The notes below the pieces were generated by a model. It was not told where the DNA came from, did not search any database, and saw nothing but the letters and a program-made list of their open reading frames with translations. Shown here in pieces: positions 45,171-54,325 of a DNA stretch of 64,000 nucleotides. The stretch spans positions 1 through 64,000 of the forward strand of contig CANRCB010000002.1 of the NCBI GenBank assembly GCA_947629015.1, read 5' to 3'. Position numbers and translations under genes: made by a program. Numbering within the stretch: position 1 is the stretch's first letter; each line of letters begins with the position of its first letter. Origin of the DNA: an uncultured Gemmiger sp. GTDB taxonomy: Bacteria > Bacillota > Clostridia > Oscillospirales > Ruminococcaceae.

Positions 45171-46490
45171 TCACGGCGCGGTGGCAAGGGCGGGCGGGCC
45201 GCCGGCCAGGCTTTCGGCGGTGGCGGGCGCCGGGGCGGCGCCCGCCGCGGCGAGGTTCTCTTTGGCGACGGCCAGCATCAGCTTGATGCGGTTCTCCTGG
45301 TTGACGGCGGTGGCGCTGGGGTCATAGTCGACGGGGGTGATGTTCGCCTGCGGGTAGAGCGCGCGGATCTTGTTGATCATGCCCTTGCCCACGATGTGGT
45401 TGGGCAGGCAGCCGAACGGCTGCGCGCAGACGATGTTGGGGTAGCCGCCCTCGACGAGCTCCAGCATCTCGGCGGTGAGCAGCCAGCCCTCGCCCATCTT
45501 GGCGCCGAGCGAGATGATGCCCTGCGGCTTTTTCATCAGCTCCCGGAAGGTGCCGGGCGCGTAAAAGCCGTGCGTACGCAGGGCCTCGGCGGCGGCGGTG
45601 CCGAGGGAATCGAGATAGCTCAGCAGCAGGTCCGCCCCGCCGGCAACAAGGTGGCTGCCGCCGTAAAAATCAACGTCCAACCGGTAATTGGCCACGCAGT
45701 ATTCCACAAAGCCCATCAGCCCGGGGAAATTGACCTCACAGTCCTGGCTTTCGAGGAATTTTTCAAGGTCGTTGTTGCCAAGCGGGGAATATTTGACATA
45801 GATCTCCCCCACCACGCCGACCTTGACTTTGGGCGTGCGGGTGAGCGGGATGGCGGCAAAATCCGCGGCGATGGCGGCAAAGTTGTGCTTCATCTCGTGG
45901 GAGGTATAGCCGCGGCCGGCCTCGATCCAGCCGCCGGCGGTATCGATCCATTTTTCCGTCATGGCCTCGGCGGCGCCGGGGGTGTTCTGGTAGGGGCGGG
46001 TCTGGCTGCGCAGCGCCATGATGAGGTCGCCGTATTCCACCGCGGCGATGGTCTTGCGCAGCAGCCGCACCGAGAGGGGCAGGCCGCTCTCCTTTTCCAG
46101 CCCCGAGAAGTTGAGCGAGGCGACGGGGATGTTGCCGTACCCGGCGCGCACCAGCGCCTTGCGCAGCAGCTTGATGTAGTTGGAGGCACGGCACCCCCCG
46201 CCCGTCTGGGTGATGAGCAGGGCGGTATGGTCAAGGTCATACCGGCCGCTGGCGAGCGCGTCCAGGAACTGCCCAATGACGAGCAGCGCCGGGTAGCAGG
46301 TATCGTTGTGCACATATTGCAGGCCCAGCTGCGCCACACGGCTGCCGCAGTTGCCCAAAAACTCCACCGTATAGCCCTCGCTGCGCAGCGCGGCGGCCAT
46401 CAGCCGGAACTGGATGGGCGCCATGTTGGGGATGAGGATGGTGTGGGTCTTGACCATATCGGGGGTGAAGTTGGGGGTGGTGTATTCCAT
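45171..46490 (-). CDS. 2-hydroxyacyl-CoA dehydratase-related component
   Basis: 439 residues starting EYTTPNFTPDMVKTHTILIPNMAPIQFRLMAAALRSEGY-type sequence, with conserved Cys residues in LGNCGSR, HNDTCYPA, GGGCRASNY and CAQPFGCLPNHIVG that could hold an iron-sulfur cluster. In many Firmicutes this region is the C-terminal part of a single activase/dehydratase-like protein of about 1,400 residues; here it is a separate gene. ATG at 46490 with AGGAG. The C-terminal Ala/Pro-rich tail is not conserved. Physiological substrate unknown. Confidence 0.75.
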   Translation of the reverse strand: MEYTTPNFTPDMVKTHTILIPNMAPIQFRLMAAALRSEGYTVEFLGNCGSRVAQLGLQYVHNDTCYPALLVIGQFLDALASGRYDLDHTALLITQTGGGCRASNYIKLLRKALVRAGYGNIPVASLNFSGLEKESGLPLSVRLLRKTIAAVEYGDLIMALRSQTRPYQNTPGAAEAMTEKWIDTAGGWIEAGRGYTSHEMKHNFAAIAADFAAIPLTRTPKVKVGVVGEIYVKYSPLGNNDLEKFLESQDCEVNFPGLMGFVEYCVANYRLDVDFYGGSHLVAGGADLLLSYLDSLGTAAAEALRTHGFYAPGTFRELMKKPQGIISLGAKMGEGWLLTAEMLELVEGGYPNIVCAQPFGCLPNHIVGKGMINKIRALYPQANITPVDYDPSATAVNQENRIKLMLAVAKENLAAAGAAPAPATAESLAGGPPALATAP

Positions 46491-46554
46491 ATAAAAACTC
46501 CTGTTTGGATGGAGGTTTGAAGCGCAGAGCGGCGCGGAAAAGTGAAGCGTAAAA

Positions 46555-46679
46555 AGTGGAGTTCGGAAAGTGGAGAGTGGAAAGTAGAAAGTGGAAAGTG
46601 GAGAGGATGGTATTTTTTAAATCGTGCCGCTTTGCGGCATACCGCAACTCCACTTTCCACTCTCCACTCTCAACACTTA
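46555..46679. repeat. Purine-rich heptad repeat between the activase and dehydratase genes
   Basis: GGAAAGT/GGAGAGT heptads (46565-46605), a central TGCCGC-TTT-GCGGCA hairpin (46625-46639) and an inverted arm CTCCACTTTCCACTCTCC ... CAACACTTA (46647-46679). The activase stop codon TAA lies exactly at the repeat edge. Same family as 26166-26331. Confidence 0.8.
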
Positions 46680-49625
46680 GCGGCCTTGTCGCTCCTCCAA
46701 CGCGGCGAACAGGCTGCGCAGGCGGATGTTGACGGCGCCAAGGTTGGTGATCTCGTCGATCTTGAGCTGGGTGTACAGCTTGCCGCCCGCCTGCAGGATC
46801 TCGCGCGTTTCGTCGCCGGTGATGGCGTCCAGCCCGCAGCCGAAGCTGACCAGCTGCACAAGATCCATGTCCGGCTGGGTGGTGCAGTATTTGGCGGCGG
46901 CATACAGGCGGCTGTGGTAGGTCCACTGGTTGAGCACATGGGTGGGGAATTTTTCCACCAGATGGCTGACGGAATCCTCGGTGACGACGGTGGCGCCGTG
47001 GCGCAGGATGAGCTTGTCGATGCCGTGGTTGATCTCGGGGTCGATGTGGTACGGCCGGCCCGCCAGCACGATGATGCGCTTGCCCTGCCGCCGCGCCGCG
47101 GCGATGATGTCCTCACCTTTTTGGCGCACCAGCGCCATATGGCGGGCATACTCGGCATAGGCGGCGTCGATGGCGGGCTTGTACAGCCGCTTTGGCACAT
47201 CGGGGAAATAGCGGCCCAGGATGCCGGGGAAACGCTTTGTGAAATCCTTGCGGCGTTCGATGTTGACGTAGTCGTAGATAAAGGTGGTTTTGCCCAGCTC
47301 CGGGCAGTTGCCGGAAAGCACCTCGGGATAGTAGGCGACGACGGGGCAGTTGTAGTGGTTGTCGCCCAGGCCCTCGTCAAGGTTGTAGCTCATGCAGGGG
47401 TAGAACACGGCGTCCACGCCGGCTTTGAGCAGCGCGTCGATATGCCCGTGGCTGAGCTTTGCGGGGAAGCACGCGGTATCGCTGGGGATGGTGGCCTGCC
47501 CGGCCTGGTACAGCGCGCGGGAGGAAAACGGGCTGACGGTCACGGCAAAGCCCAGCCGCGTGAACAGCGTGTGCCAGAAGGGCAGCAGCTCGTACAGGTT
47601 CAGGCACAGCGGGATGCCGATGTTGGCGCGCGGGCCGGCGGCGGGCAGGCAGTCCGGGTCGGTGGGGTGGGCGCGGTAGCTTTCGAGCAGGTCCCGCTTG
47701 TAGGCGTACAGGTCAAGGCTTTCGTCCCCCGCCTTGCCGGTGACGGGCTTTTCGCACCGGTTGCCGGAGATGAAGCGCTGCCCGTCGGCAAAGGTGTTGA
47801 CGGTGAGCTGGCAGTGGTTGCCGCAGCCCTTGCACGGCACGCTGGTGACGGTCTGGGTAAAATCCTTGAGCTGCTGCTCGTTGAGCACGGCGCTGCGCAT
47901 ACCGGGGCGGGCCTTGGCGCGCCCGTGCAGCGCGGCGCCGTAGGCGCCCATCAGGCCGGCGATGTCGGGCCGGATGACCTCGATGCCCATCTCCTGCTCA
48001 AAGGCGCGGAGCACCGCCTCGTTGTAGAAGGTGCCGCCCTGCACCACCACCTTGCGGCCCAGCTCCTCGGGGCTGGCGGCGCGGATGACCTTGTACAGCG
48101 CGTTCTTGACCACCGAGATAGACAGCCCGGCCGAGATGTTCTCGATGGAGGCGCCGTCCTTCTGCGCCTGCTTGACGCTGGAGTTCATGAACACGGTGCA
48201 GCGGCTGCCCAGATCGACCGGGCGCGGGGCGAACAGGCCCATGGCGGCGAATTCCTTCACGTCATAGCCAAGCGCCTGCGCAAAGGTCTGCAAAAAGCTG
48301 CCGCAGCCGGAGGAGCACGCCTCGTTCAAAAAGATGTTGCTGATGGCGCCGTCCTCGATCTTGAAGCATTTCATATCCTGGCCGCCGATGTCGATGATGA
48401 AATCGACGTCGGGCAGGAAATACCGCGCGGCGGTAAAGTGAGCCACCGTCTCAACCAGGCCGAAATCGGCATGGAAGGCATTTTTGACGAGTTCCTCGCC
48501 GTAGCCGGTGGCGGTGACGCTGGCGATGGCCAGGCCGGGATGGCGCTCATACAGCCGCAGCAGCACCTCCCGCACGAGCGGCACGGGGTTGCCGAGGTTG
48601 GGCTGGTAGTTGGTGTACAGGATGCGGGCCTCGCTGTCGATGACCACCAGCTTGACGGTGGTGGAGCCGGCGTCGATGCCGATATGTACGGGGCCGCAGT
48701 CCACCCCGAAGGGCACGTGCGGCACGGTGGCGCGCATATGCCGGGCGTGGAAGGCCTCGTATTCCTCCTTTGTGGCAAAAAGCGGCGGCTGGCTGGCGTA
48801 GGTGGCGGTGGCGCTGTAGGCTTGCAGGCGTCCGGCCACCTCGGCAAGGTCAAACGCGGTATCGGCGTAGTAGGCGGCGCCCAGCGCCACATACAGAAGG
48901 CTGTTTTCGGGGCAGATGCCGGCGGTGCCAAGGGTGCGGTCAAAGCTCTGGCGCAGCGTTTGGGAGAAGGTCAGCGGCCCGCCGAGGTAGAGCACGCGGC
49001 CCTTGATGGGCCGCCCCTGCGCAAGACCGGCGATGGTCTGGTTGACCACCGCCTGGTAGATGGAGGCCGCGATGTCCCCCGCTTTGGCGCCCTGGTTGAT
49101 GAGGGGCTGGATGTCGCTTTTGGCAAACACGCCGCACCGGCTGGCGATGGTGTAGGTGCGGGTGGCGGTTTGGGCGGCGGCGTCCATCTCGTCGGCACCC
49201 ATCTTGAGCAGGGTGGCCATCTGGTCGATAAAGGCGCCGGTGCCGCCGGCACAGCTGCCGTTCATGCGGACCTCGGTGCCGTTTGTCAAAAACAGGATCT
49301 TGGCGTCCTCGCCGCCAAGCTCGATCACGCAGTCCGTCCCCGGGGCAAGGCGGTTGGCGGCCACGCGGGTGGCGAACACCTCCTGCACGAAGGGCACGCC
49401 GCAGCTGTCGGCCAGGCCCATGCCGGCGGAGCCGGAGATGGCCAGCAGCGCGCGCCCGCCCGGTACATGGCCGGCCGCCCCCTGGCACAGCATCTCCCGC
49501 GCTTTTTCAAGGATATGGCTGTAGTGCCGCTGGTAGGAGGACCAGAGCAGCTCGCCCTGTTCCCCCACAACGGCACACTTGATGGTGGTCGACCCGATAT
49601 CCAAACCGACACGCACGGCGCACAT
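46677..49625 (-). CDS. 2-hydroxyacyl-CoA dehydratase activase-type protein (BadF/BadG + DUF2229)
   Basis: 982 residues with two consecutive ASKHA ATPase domains (VRVGLDIGSTTIKCAVV at about 5 and VHIGIDAGSTTVKLVVIDS at about 310), each with the phosphate motifs (GGEDAK, IDIGGQDMKCF) and the Cys motif for a bridging 4Fe4S cluster (NGSCAGGTGAF, NEACSSGCGSFL). A DUF2229-type domain follows (about 640-980; PCKGCGNHCQLTV, NRCEKP, SDTACFPAKLSHGH, FYPCMSYN). It would energise an electron onto the dehydratase partner. The first ATG is at 49625; GTG three codons on is equally likely. The chain ends where the partner domain normally continues. Confidence 0.85.
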   Translation of the reverse strand: MCAVRVGLDIGSTTIKCAVVGEQGELLWSSYQRHYSHILEKAREMLCQGAAGHVPGGRALLAISGSAGMGLADSCGVPFVQEVFATRVAANRLAPGTDCVIELGGEDAKILFLTNGTEVRMNGSCAGGTGAFIDQMATLLKMGADEMDAAAQTATRTYTIASRCGVFAKSDIQPLINQGAKAGDIAASIYQAVVNQTIAGLAQGRPIKGRVLYLGGPLTFSQTLRQSFDRTLGTAGICPENSLLYVALGAAYYADTAFDLAEVAGRLQAYSATATYASQPPLFATKEEYEAFHARHMRATVPHVPFGVDCGPVHIGIDAGSTTVKLVVIDSEARILYTNYQPNLGNPVPLVREVLLRLYERHPGLAIASVTATGYGEELVKNAFHADFGLVETVAHFTAARYFLPDVDFIIDIGGQDMKCFKIEDGAISNIFLNEACSSGCGSFLQTFAQALGYDVKEFAAMGLFAPRPVDLGSRCTVFMNSSVKQAQKDGASIENISAGLSISVVKNALYKVIRAASPEELGRKVVVQGGTFYNEAVLRAFEQEMGIEVIRPDIAGLMGAYGAALHGRAKARPGMRSAVLNEQQLKDFTQTVTSVPCKGCGNHCQLTVNTFADGQRFISGNRCEKPVTGKAGDESLDLYAYKRDLLESYRAHPTDPDCLPAAGPRANIGIPLCLNLYELLPFWHTLFTRLGFAVTVSPFSSRALYQAGQATIPSDTACFPAKLSHGHIDALLKAGVDAVFYPCMSYNLDEGLGDNHYNCPVVAYYPEVLSGNCPELGKTTFIYDYVNIERRKDFTKRFPGILGRYFPDVPKRLYKPAIDAAYAEYARHMALVRQKGEDIIAAARRQGKRIIVLAGRPYHIDPEINHGIDKLILRHGATVVTEDSVSHLVEKFPTHVLNQWTYHSRLYAAAKYCTTQPDMDLVQLVSFGCGLDAITGDETREILQAGGKLYTQLKIDEITNLGAVNIRLRSLFAALEERQGR

Positions 49626-49777
49626 TCCTTTTTAAACCTCCCGCGGGCAGTGATGCTCCTGCTTATTTTACCAACCCGGCGCGCTTTGCGCAAGCCCCAC
49701 CCGCCATTTTATTGTAGCGCCATAATTTGAACAGTGTGTGAATAACCGCCTGCCAAATGCTGGCGGGCGCAAAGGCG

Positions 49778-49804
49778 CCCGGCCCGCGCGCAGGGCGGGC
49801 CGGG
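49778..49804 (-). terminator. Terminator of the TetR gene
   Basis: CCCGGCCCGC (49778-49787) and GCGGGCCGGG (49795-49804) form a perfect stem just after the TetR stop; no T run. Confidence 0.5.
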
Positions 49805-49830
49805 CCGTTCCTTTGTTTAAAGTGCGGGGC

Positions 49831-50397
49831 CTAAAACTGCCGCCGCACCGCGCGGATGGCCTGCCAGGTGACATCGGCGGCGGCCGCGGGCGCAAGGTCA
49901 TGCCCGGCGGCCTGCCATGCCTGGATGATGCCAAAGCACCCGCCCACGGCGAACTCCATCAGATATTGCTGGCGGCGCGTGGCGCCGGCGGGCAGCATCA
50001 GGCCCAGGCAGCGGCGGGCCAGCAGCTCCTTGACGCGGGCGGTGAACGCCGGGTCGGCATGGGGGCCGTAGAGGGCGCGGCAGATATCGCTGTTTTCGTT
50101 GAGGTAGCCGAACAGCGCCGGCAGGGCCGGGGGCATCTTGTTTTGAGAGATGCCGGGCATCAGATCGTCCATGAGCTGTTCGAGCTGGCGCAGATGCTGC
50201 CCCTCGATATCCGCCATGAGGGCGCCGATGTCGGCGTAATGGAAATAGAAGGCGCCGCGGCTCACCCCGGCCTTGGCGGCCACCGCCTGGACCGTGATCT
50301 CCCGCAGAGGCTTTTGCCCCAGCAGGGCCACCAGCGCCGCGCGCAGCTGCCGTTTGGTGTGCTGCACGCTGCGGTTGGCATCCCCTTTTGTGTTCAT
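49831..50397 (-). CDS. TetR/AcrR-family regulator
   Basis: 188 residues. The N-terminal HTH is typical: QLRAALVALLGQKPLREITVQAVAAKAGVSRGAFYFHYADIGALMADI. The remainder is the helical ligand domain, of the type found in Firmicute TetR proteins with a C-terminal TetR_C_8-like fold. GGAGG precedes the ATG. Divergent from the HD hydrolase gene, with promoters facing away. Confidence 0.9.
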   Translation of the reverse strand: MNTKGDANRSVQHTKRQLRAALVALLGQKPLREITVQAVAAKAGVSRGAFYFHYADIGALMADIEGQHLRQLEQLMDDLMPGISQNKMPPALPALFGYLNENSDICRALYGPHADPAFTARVKELLARRCLGLMLPAGATRRQQYLMEFAVGGCFGIIQAWQAAGHDLAPAAAADVTWQAIRAVRRQF

Positions 50398-50428
50398 GGC
50401 CGCACCTCCGCACCGTTTTCCCTTTCTA

Positions 50429-50457
50429 ATAGTAGTAACGGCGTGGCCAAAAGTCAA
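50429..50457 (-). promoter_or_regulatory. Promoter of the TetR gene
   Basis: Minus-strand TTGACT (50457-50452), 17-bp spacer, TACTAT (50434-50429). Confidence 0.6.
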
Positions 50458-50465
50458 GCGCCGTG

Positions 50466-50493
50466 TTGACAAAAAAGCCGTTTGCACTATAAT
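50466..50493 (+). promoter_or_regulatory. Promoter of the HD-domain gene
   Basis: TTGACA (50466-50471), 16-bp spacer, TATAAT (50488-50493), 31 bases before the ATG. Confidence 0.8.
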
Positions 50494-50523
50494 GGTGGCA
50501 AACCGCCAAAGGAGGCCCGCCCC

Positions 50524-51303
50524 ATGCCGTTGGACCGCACCCGCGCCCTGCGCGCCTTTGCCGCCTATGTGCGCGGCTATGACGCCCGCGACGCCAAGAT
50601 CCGGCTGAAAATAGCCCACACCTACCGCGTGGCGGCGCTGTGTGAGCGCATCGCCTGCAGCCTGGCCCTGCCGCCCGCCGAGGCCGATTTTGCGTGGCTG
50701 TGCGGGCTTTTGCACGACATCGGCCGCTTTGAGCAGCTGCGGCGGTTCGGCACCTTCAACGATGCCGCCTCCATCGACCACGCGCTGTGCAGCGTGCAGG
50801 TGCTGTTCGGGCAGGGGCACATCGCGGATTTTGCGCCGGAGCTGGCGGGCGACGAAACACTGTACACCGCCATCCGCCAGCACAACGCCTACCGCCTGCC
50901 GCAGGGCCTTGACGCCCGCACGCGCCGCTTTTGCGACATCCTGCGCGACGCCGACAAGGTGGACATCTTCCGCGTCAACACCGAGACGCCGCTGGAGGAA
51001 ATCTACAACGTCACCACCGGGGCGCTGCTGGCAAGCCCGCTGACGCCGGCGGTGGTGCAGGCGTTTTACGAGCACCACACCGTGCTGCGGGACCTCAAGC
51101 GTACCCCGGCGGATCATGTGGTGGGCCATCTGAGCCTTGCCTATGAGCTTTGCTTCCCCGAGAGCCTGCGCGCCGCGGACGAGCAGGGCTATTTGTGGAA
51201 GCTGGCGGCGTTCCAAAGCCAAAACCCCGCCACCGCGGCCGAGCTGGCCGCCATGGAAGCGCACCTGCGCGCGTGGGTGGCGGCCCGGCTGGCGGCGGTG
51301 TGA
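50524..51303 (+). CDS. HD-domain phosphohydrolase
   Basis: 259 residues. The metal ligands are H in KIAHTYRV, HD in CGLLHDIGRFEQLR, H in SIDHALCSVQVLF and D in LRDADKVDIFRVN, the HD superfamily order. The C-terminal third is helical. Such proteins hydrolyse nucleotides or phosphate esters; the substrate is unknown. The ATG at 50524 has AAAGGAGG. Confidence 0.85.
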   Translation: MPLDRTRALRAFAAYVRGYDARDAKIRLKIAHTYRVAALCERIACSLALPPAEADFAWLCGLLHDIGRFEQLRRFGTFNDAASIDHALCSVQVLFGQGHIADFAPELAGDETLYTAIRQHNAYRLPQGLDARTRRFCDILRDADKVDIFRVNTETPLEEIYNVTTGALLASPLTPAVVQAFYEHHTVLRDLKRTPADHVVGHLSLAYELCFPESLRAADEQGYLWKLAAFQSQNPATAAELAAMEAHLRAWVAARLAAV

Positions 51304-51312
51304 GCCCCGCCC

Positions 51313-51341
51313 TTTACAACCGCCGGCAAAAAAGATATAAT
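51313..51341 (+). promoter_or_regulatory. Promoter of the DtxR/threonine aldolase pair
   Basis: TTTACA (51313-51318), 17-bp spacer, TATAAT (51336-51341). It lies immediately after the HD gene stop. ACAGTACGTACAATG around 51344-51357 contains a GTACGTAC palindrome overlapping the start site. Confidence 0.7.
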
Positions 51342-51385
51342 GACAGTACGTACAATGACCGTTGACCGGAAAGGGGGCCGCCGCC

Positions 51386-51757
51386 ATGCGCCCGACCGAA
51401 TCCCGCGAGGATTACCTGGAGACCATCCTGCTTTTGAGCCGTGAGAAGCGCTATGTGCGCAGCATCGACGTGGCCGAGCGCCTGGGCGTGACCAAGCCGA
51501 GCGTGAGCCGCGCCATCGGCCTGCTGAAAGACGCGCGCCTGCTGGAGATGGACCCGCGCGACGGCGCCCTGACGCTGACCGAGCCGGGCCGCGCCCTGGC
51601 CGAGCAGGTGTATGACCGCCACCGCACGCTGACGCGGCTGTTCCAGGCCATGGGCGTGAGCGAGGAGACCGCCGACCGCGACGCCTGCCGCATCGAGCAC
51701 GTCATCAGTGAGGAGAGCATGGCCTGCATCCGCCGTGTGCTGGAGCGCCAGCCATGA
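51386..51757 (+). CDS. DtxR/MntR-type metal-dependent regulator
   Basis: 123 residues: HTH with YLETILLLSREKRYVRSIDVAERLGVTKPSVSRAIGLLKDARLLEM and the dimerisation helix region with metal-ligand candidates in RHRTLTRLF and CRIEHVISEES. No SH3-like third domain, as in MntR. ATG at 51386 (an ATG eight codons upstream lacks a site). Overlaps the aldolase gene by ATGA. Confidence 0.87.
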   Translation: MRPTESREDYLETILLLSREKRYVRSIDVAERLGVTKPSVSRAIGLLKDARLLEMDPRDGALTLTEPGRALAEQVYDRHRTLTRLFQAMGVSEETADRDACRIEHVISEESMACIRRVLERQP

Positions 51758-52794
51758 TCCGGTTTGAATGCGATTACGGCGAGGGCGCCGCGCCCGCCGT
51801 GCTGGCGCTTTTGCAGCGCACCAATCTGGAGCAGACCCCCGGCTACGGCGAGGATGCCTACTGTGCCGCGGCGGCGGCGCGCATCCGCGCGTTGTGCGCC
51901 GCGCCCGAAGCCGCCGTGCACTTTTTTGTGGGCGCCACGCAGGCCAACCTGACCGTCATCGCGGCGGCGCTGCGCCCCTGGCAGGGGGTGCTTTGCGCCG
52001 AGAGCGGGCACATCCATGTACACGAGACGGGCGCCGTGGAGGCCGCCGGGCACAAGTGCCTGGCCCTGCCCGCCGGAAACGGCAAGCTGACCGCCGCGCA
52101 GGTGCGCGCGGCCGCGGCGGCCCACCGCGCCAGCGCCAGCCGCGAGCATGAGGTGCAGCCCGGCATGGTGTACCTTTCCAACCCCACGGAATACGGCACG
52201 CTGTACACCCGCGCCGAGCTGGCGGCCATCAGCGCCGCCTGCCGCGAAAACGGGCTGCTGCTGTTTTTGGACGGCGCGCGCATGGCTTATGCGCTGGCGA
52301 GCCCGCAAAATGACATCACCCTGCCGGACTATGCCGCCCTGTGCGACGCGTTCTACCTTGGCGGCACCAAATGCGGCGCCCTGTTCGGCGAGGCGCTGGT
52401 GCTGCCCAACGCCGCGCTGGCCGCGGATTTCCGCTACGCCGTCAAGCAGCGCGGCGCGATGCTGGCCAAGGGGCGGCTGCTGGGGCTGCAATTTCTGGCG
52501 CTGCTGGGCGCGGAGGATGCCCCGCTACAAAGCACCCCCTACTACACGATGGCGCAAAAGGCCGACGCGCAGGCCGCGCGCATCGCCGCGGCGTTTGCCG
52601 CCAAGGGCTGCCGGCCGGTGTACGGCAGCGCCACCAACCAGCTGTTTTTCGCGCTGCCCCCCGCATGGCGCGCCGCGCTTTGCGGCCGTTTCGCGCTCAC
52701 GCAGATGGGCGCGCTTTCCCGCCTGTGCACGAGCTGGGCCACCCGGGAGGAGGACGTTGCCGCGCTGCTGGGGGCCGTCGCGGCCCTGCCGTGA
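51754..52794 (+). CDS. PLP-dependent threonine aldolase family protein
   Basis: 346 residues of the beta-eliminating lyase/low-specificity threonine aldolase fold: FVGATQANLTVIAAALRP near the N-terminus, the cofactor-stacking His in ESGHIHVHETGAVEA, LFLDGARMAYAL with the PLP-pairing Asp and the Schiff-base Lys in YLGGTKCGALFGE. It cleaves threonine to glycine and acetaldehyde or acts on related beta-hydroxy amino acids. Translationally coupled to the metal regulator, an unusual partner. Followed by a perfect terminator. Confidence 0.87.
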   Translation: MIRFECDYGEGAAPAVLALLQRTNLEQTPGYGEDAYCAAAAARIRALCAAPEAAVHFFVGATQANLTVIAAALRPWQGVLCAESGHIHVHETGAVEAAGHKCLALPAGNGKLTAAQVRAAAAAHRASASREHEVQPGMVYLSNPTEYGTLYTRAELAAISAACRENGLLLFLDGARMAYALASPQNDITLPDYAALCDAFYLGGTKCGALFGEALVLPNAALAADFRYAVKQRGAMLAKGRLLGLQFLALLGAEDAPLQSTPYYTMAQKADAQAARIAAAFAAKGCRPVYGSATNQLFFALPPAWRAALCGRFALTQMGALSRLCTSWATREEDVAALLGAVAALP

Positions 52795-52824
52795 CGCCCG
52801 GAAAACCGCACGAACCACACGCAA

Positions 52825-52858
52825 GACCGCCGGCGGGGCCCCGCCGGCGGTCTTTTTT
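52825..52858 (+). terminator. Terminator after the aldolase gene
   Basis: GACCGCCGGCGGGG and CCCCGCCGGCGGTC (52825-52852) are perfect arms, followed by TTTTTT. The rest of the gap to 53068 shows nothing recognisable. Confidence 0.9.
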
Positions 52859-53068
52859 GCGCGTTTTCAATTTATCTGCAGCCGGGTCCGGCGGGATAGG
52901 TTGTCTGGCCTTTGCCGGGCCCGGCGCGGCGGCTGCTGCCGCCGCGTGCCCCCTCGCATGGCAAAGGCGCAGCGGAGGTTTGCTTGCAGCCTTAGTATAT
53001 GCGGGGAGTTTGAACAAAGTTTGCGCCTTGTTTGAAAAACCTGCGAACGCGCCGTGAACTTTTTGTGC

Positions 53069-54325
53069 TTACAGCTGCGGGGCGCCGGCGTCGGGCGGGG
53101 CCTCGGTGGCCGGCGGCGGGGCCGGCTCCTGCGGCGCCTCGGTCGGCGTTTCGGCCGGCGGGGCCTCGGTCGGGTCTTGCGGCACCTCAGGGGGCTGCTC
53201 CGGCGTGGCAGTGGGTTCCTGCGGCGCCTCGGGGGGCTGTGCCGGCTCGGCGGTGGGCTCCGGCGGCGTCTCGGTCGGCGTTTCGGCCGGCGGGGCGGGA
53301 TCGTCCACGACGGGGTCGTCCGGCATGGGGGTCGGGGTGGGGGTCGGCTCCGGGGTGGCGGCCGGCGCCGCCGGGGCGTCGTTTTGCGCCGGTTCGGGCG
53401 TGGCAAGGGCCTGCGTCTCGACCACGTCGCGGTCGTCGATATGGCGCGGCACGGGCTGCAGCGCGGGGCGATCCTCCTGCGTCAGGTAGCTGTGCGTGCG
53501 CACATAAGCGAAAAACGCATCGAACGCGGCGCGCGTGAGATGGATGCCGTCGGCCTCGACATAGCCGCTGCGGGCATAGCCGGTCGCCTCGTCCTTCAGG
53601 GCCTCGGCGCTGTTCAAAAACTTCCAGCCGTTGGCCTCGCACATCTCCACCAGCGCGAGGTTCCAGGCATCGGCCTGCTTCTGGGTCAGGTATTCGCTGG
53701 AGCGCTGGCGGCCCAGCGGCGGGATGGCGTTGACGATGATGTCCACGCTGGGGTATGCCTCCTGCACGGCCTTGATGCCCATCTCGTAGTTGGAGATGAA
53801 GGTGGTATCCGAGGTGTTGGGGTTGAGGTCGTTGGTGCCGAAGGTGATGATGACCCGCACCGGCTGCATCAGGGCCACGGCCTCCGGCATGGTCACGTTG
53901 CTGCCGTACCCCTCGAACCCGACGCAGGCATAGTTGGCAAGGCTGCGGGCCGACATCCCCACCGAACCGATGGCGTTTTCATAGGTGCAGTAGTCAAACA
54001 GGCGGTACATACGGGCGGTGTTGCTGTCACCCAAAAACAGCGTCTCGGTCAGGTATGCCTCGCCCGCGTCCTCGCTCACCGGCAGGACGGTGCCTTCATA
54101 CCGGTCGGCCGGGATGCTGTTGGCGGTACGGTCATAGTCATTTTCCGTCACAAGGGATTCGGCCGGGGCGGTGGTATCGGGCGCCGCCTGCCCCGGATGG
54201 CCGATGATCGCCAGCCCCGCCGCCGATGAAACGGCCAGGCACAGGCAGCATACGGCCAGGACCACAAACATGCGGCCCCGGCTGGAAAGGTCTGCCCAAA
54301 GGGAACGGCGGTGCGGCTTTGCCAT
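53069..54325 (-). CDS. Membrane-anchored SGNH hydrolase with Pro-rich tail
   Basis: 418 residues. A basic start and one span (about 17-42) anchor the protein outside; the SGNH domain (about 90-275) has the nucleophile in LFLGDSNTARM, the block III TFGTNDLNPNT and the catalytic dyad in EADGIHLT. The last 120 residues are Pro/Glu/Thr-rich repeats (EAPPAETPTE, PEPTPTPTP), like a wall-spanning or flexible tail but C-terminal. Probably a deacetylase or esterase of the envelope. GAGAGGG precedes the ATG. Confidence 0.8.
   Translation of the reverse strand: MAKPHRRSLWADLSSRGRMFVVLAVCCLCLAVSSAAGLAIIGHPGQAAPDTTAPAESLVTENDYDRTANSIPADRYEGTVLPVSEDAGEAYLTETLFLGDSNTARMYRLFDYCTYENAIGSVGMSARSLANYACVGFEGYGSNVTMPEAVALMQPVRVIITFGTNDLNPNTSDTTFISNYEMGIKAVQEAYPSVDIIVNAIPPLGRQRSSEYLTQKQADAWNLALVEMCEANGWKFLNSAEALKDEATGYARSGYVEADGIHLTRAAFDAFFAYVRTHSYLTQEDRPALQPVPRHIDDRDVVETQALATPEPAQNDAPAAPAATPEPTPTPTPMPDDPVVDDPAPPAETPTETPPEPTAEPAQPPEAPQEPTATPEQPPEVPQDPTEAPPAETPTEAPQEPAPPPATEAPPDAGAPQL

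Noticed and set aside
46542-49730. 1062-codon open frame opposite the activase gene
   Set aside because: GC-rich shadow; the amino-acid composition is Gly/Ala/His/Arg-rich with no domain, while the minus strand carries clear ASKHA motifs.
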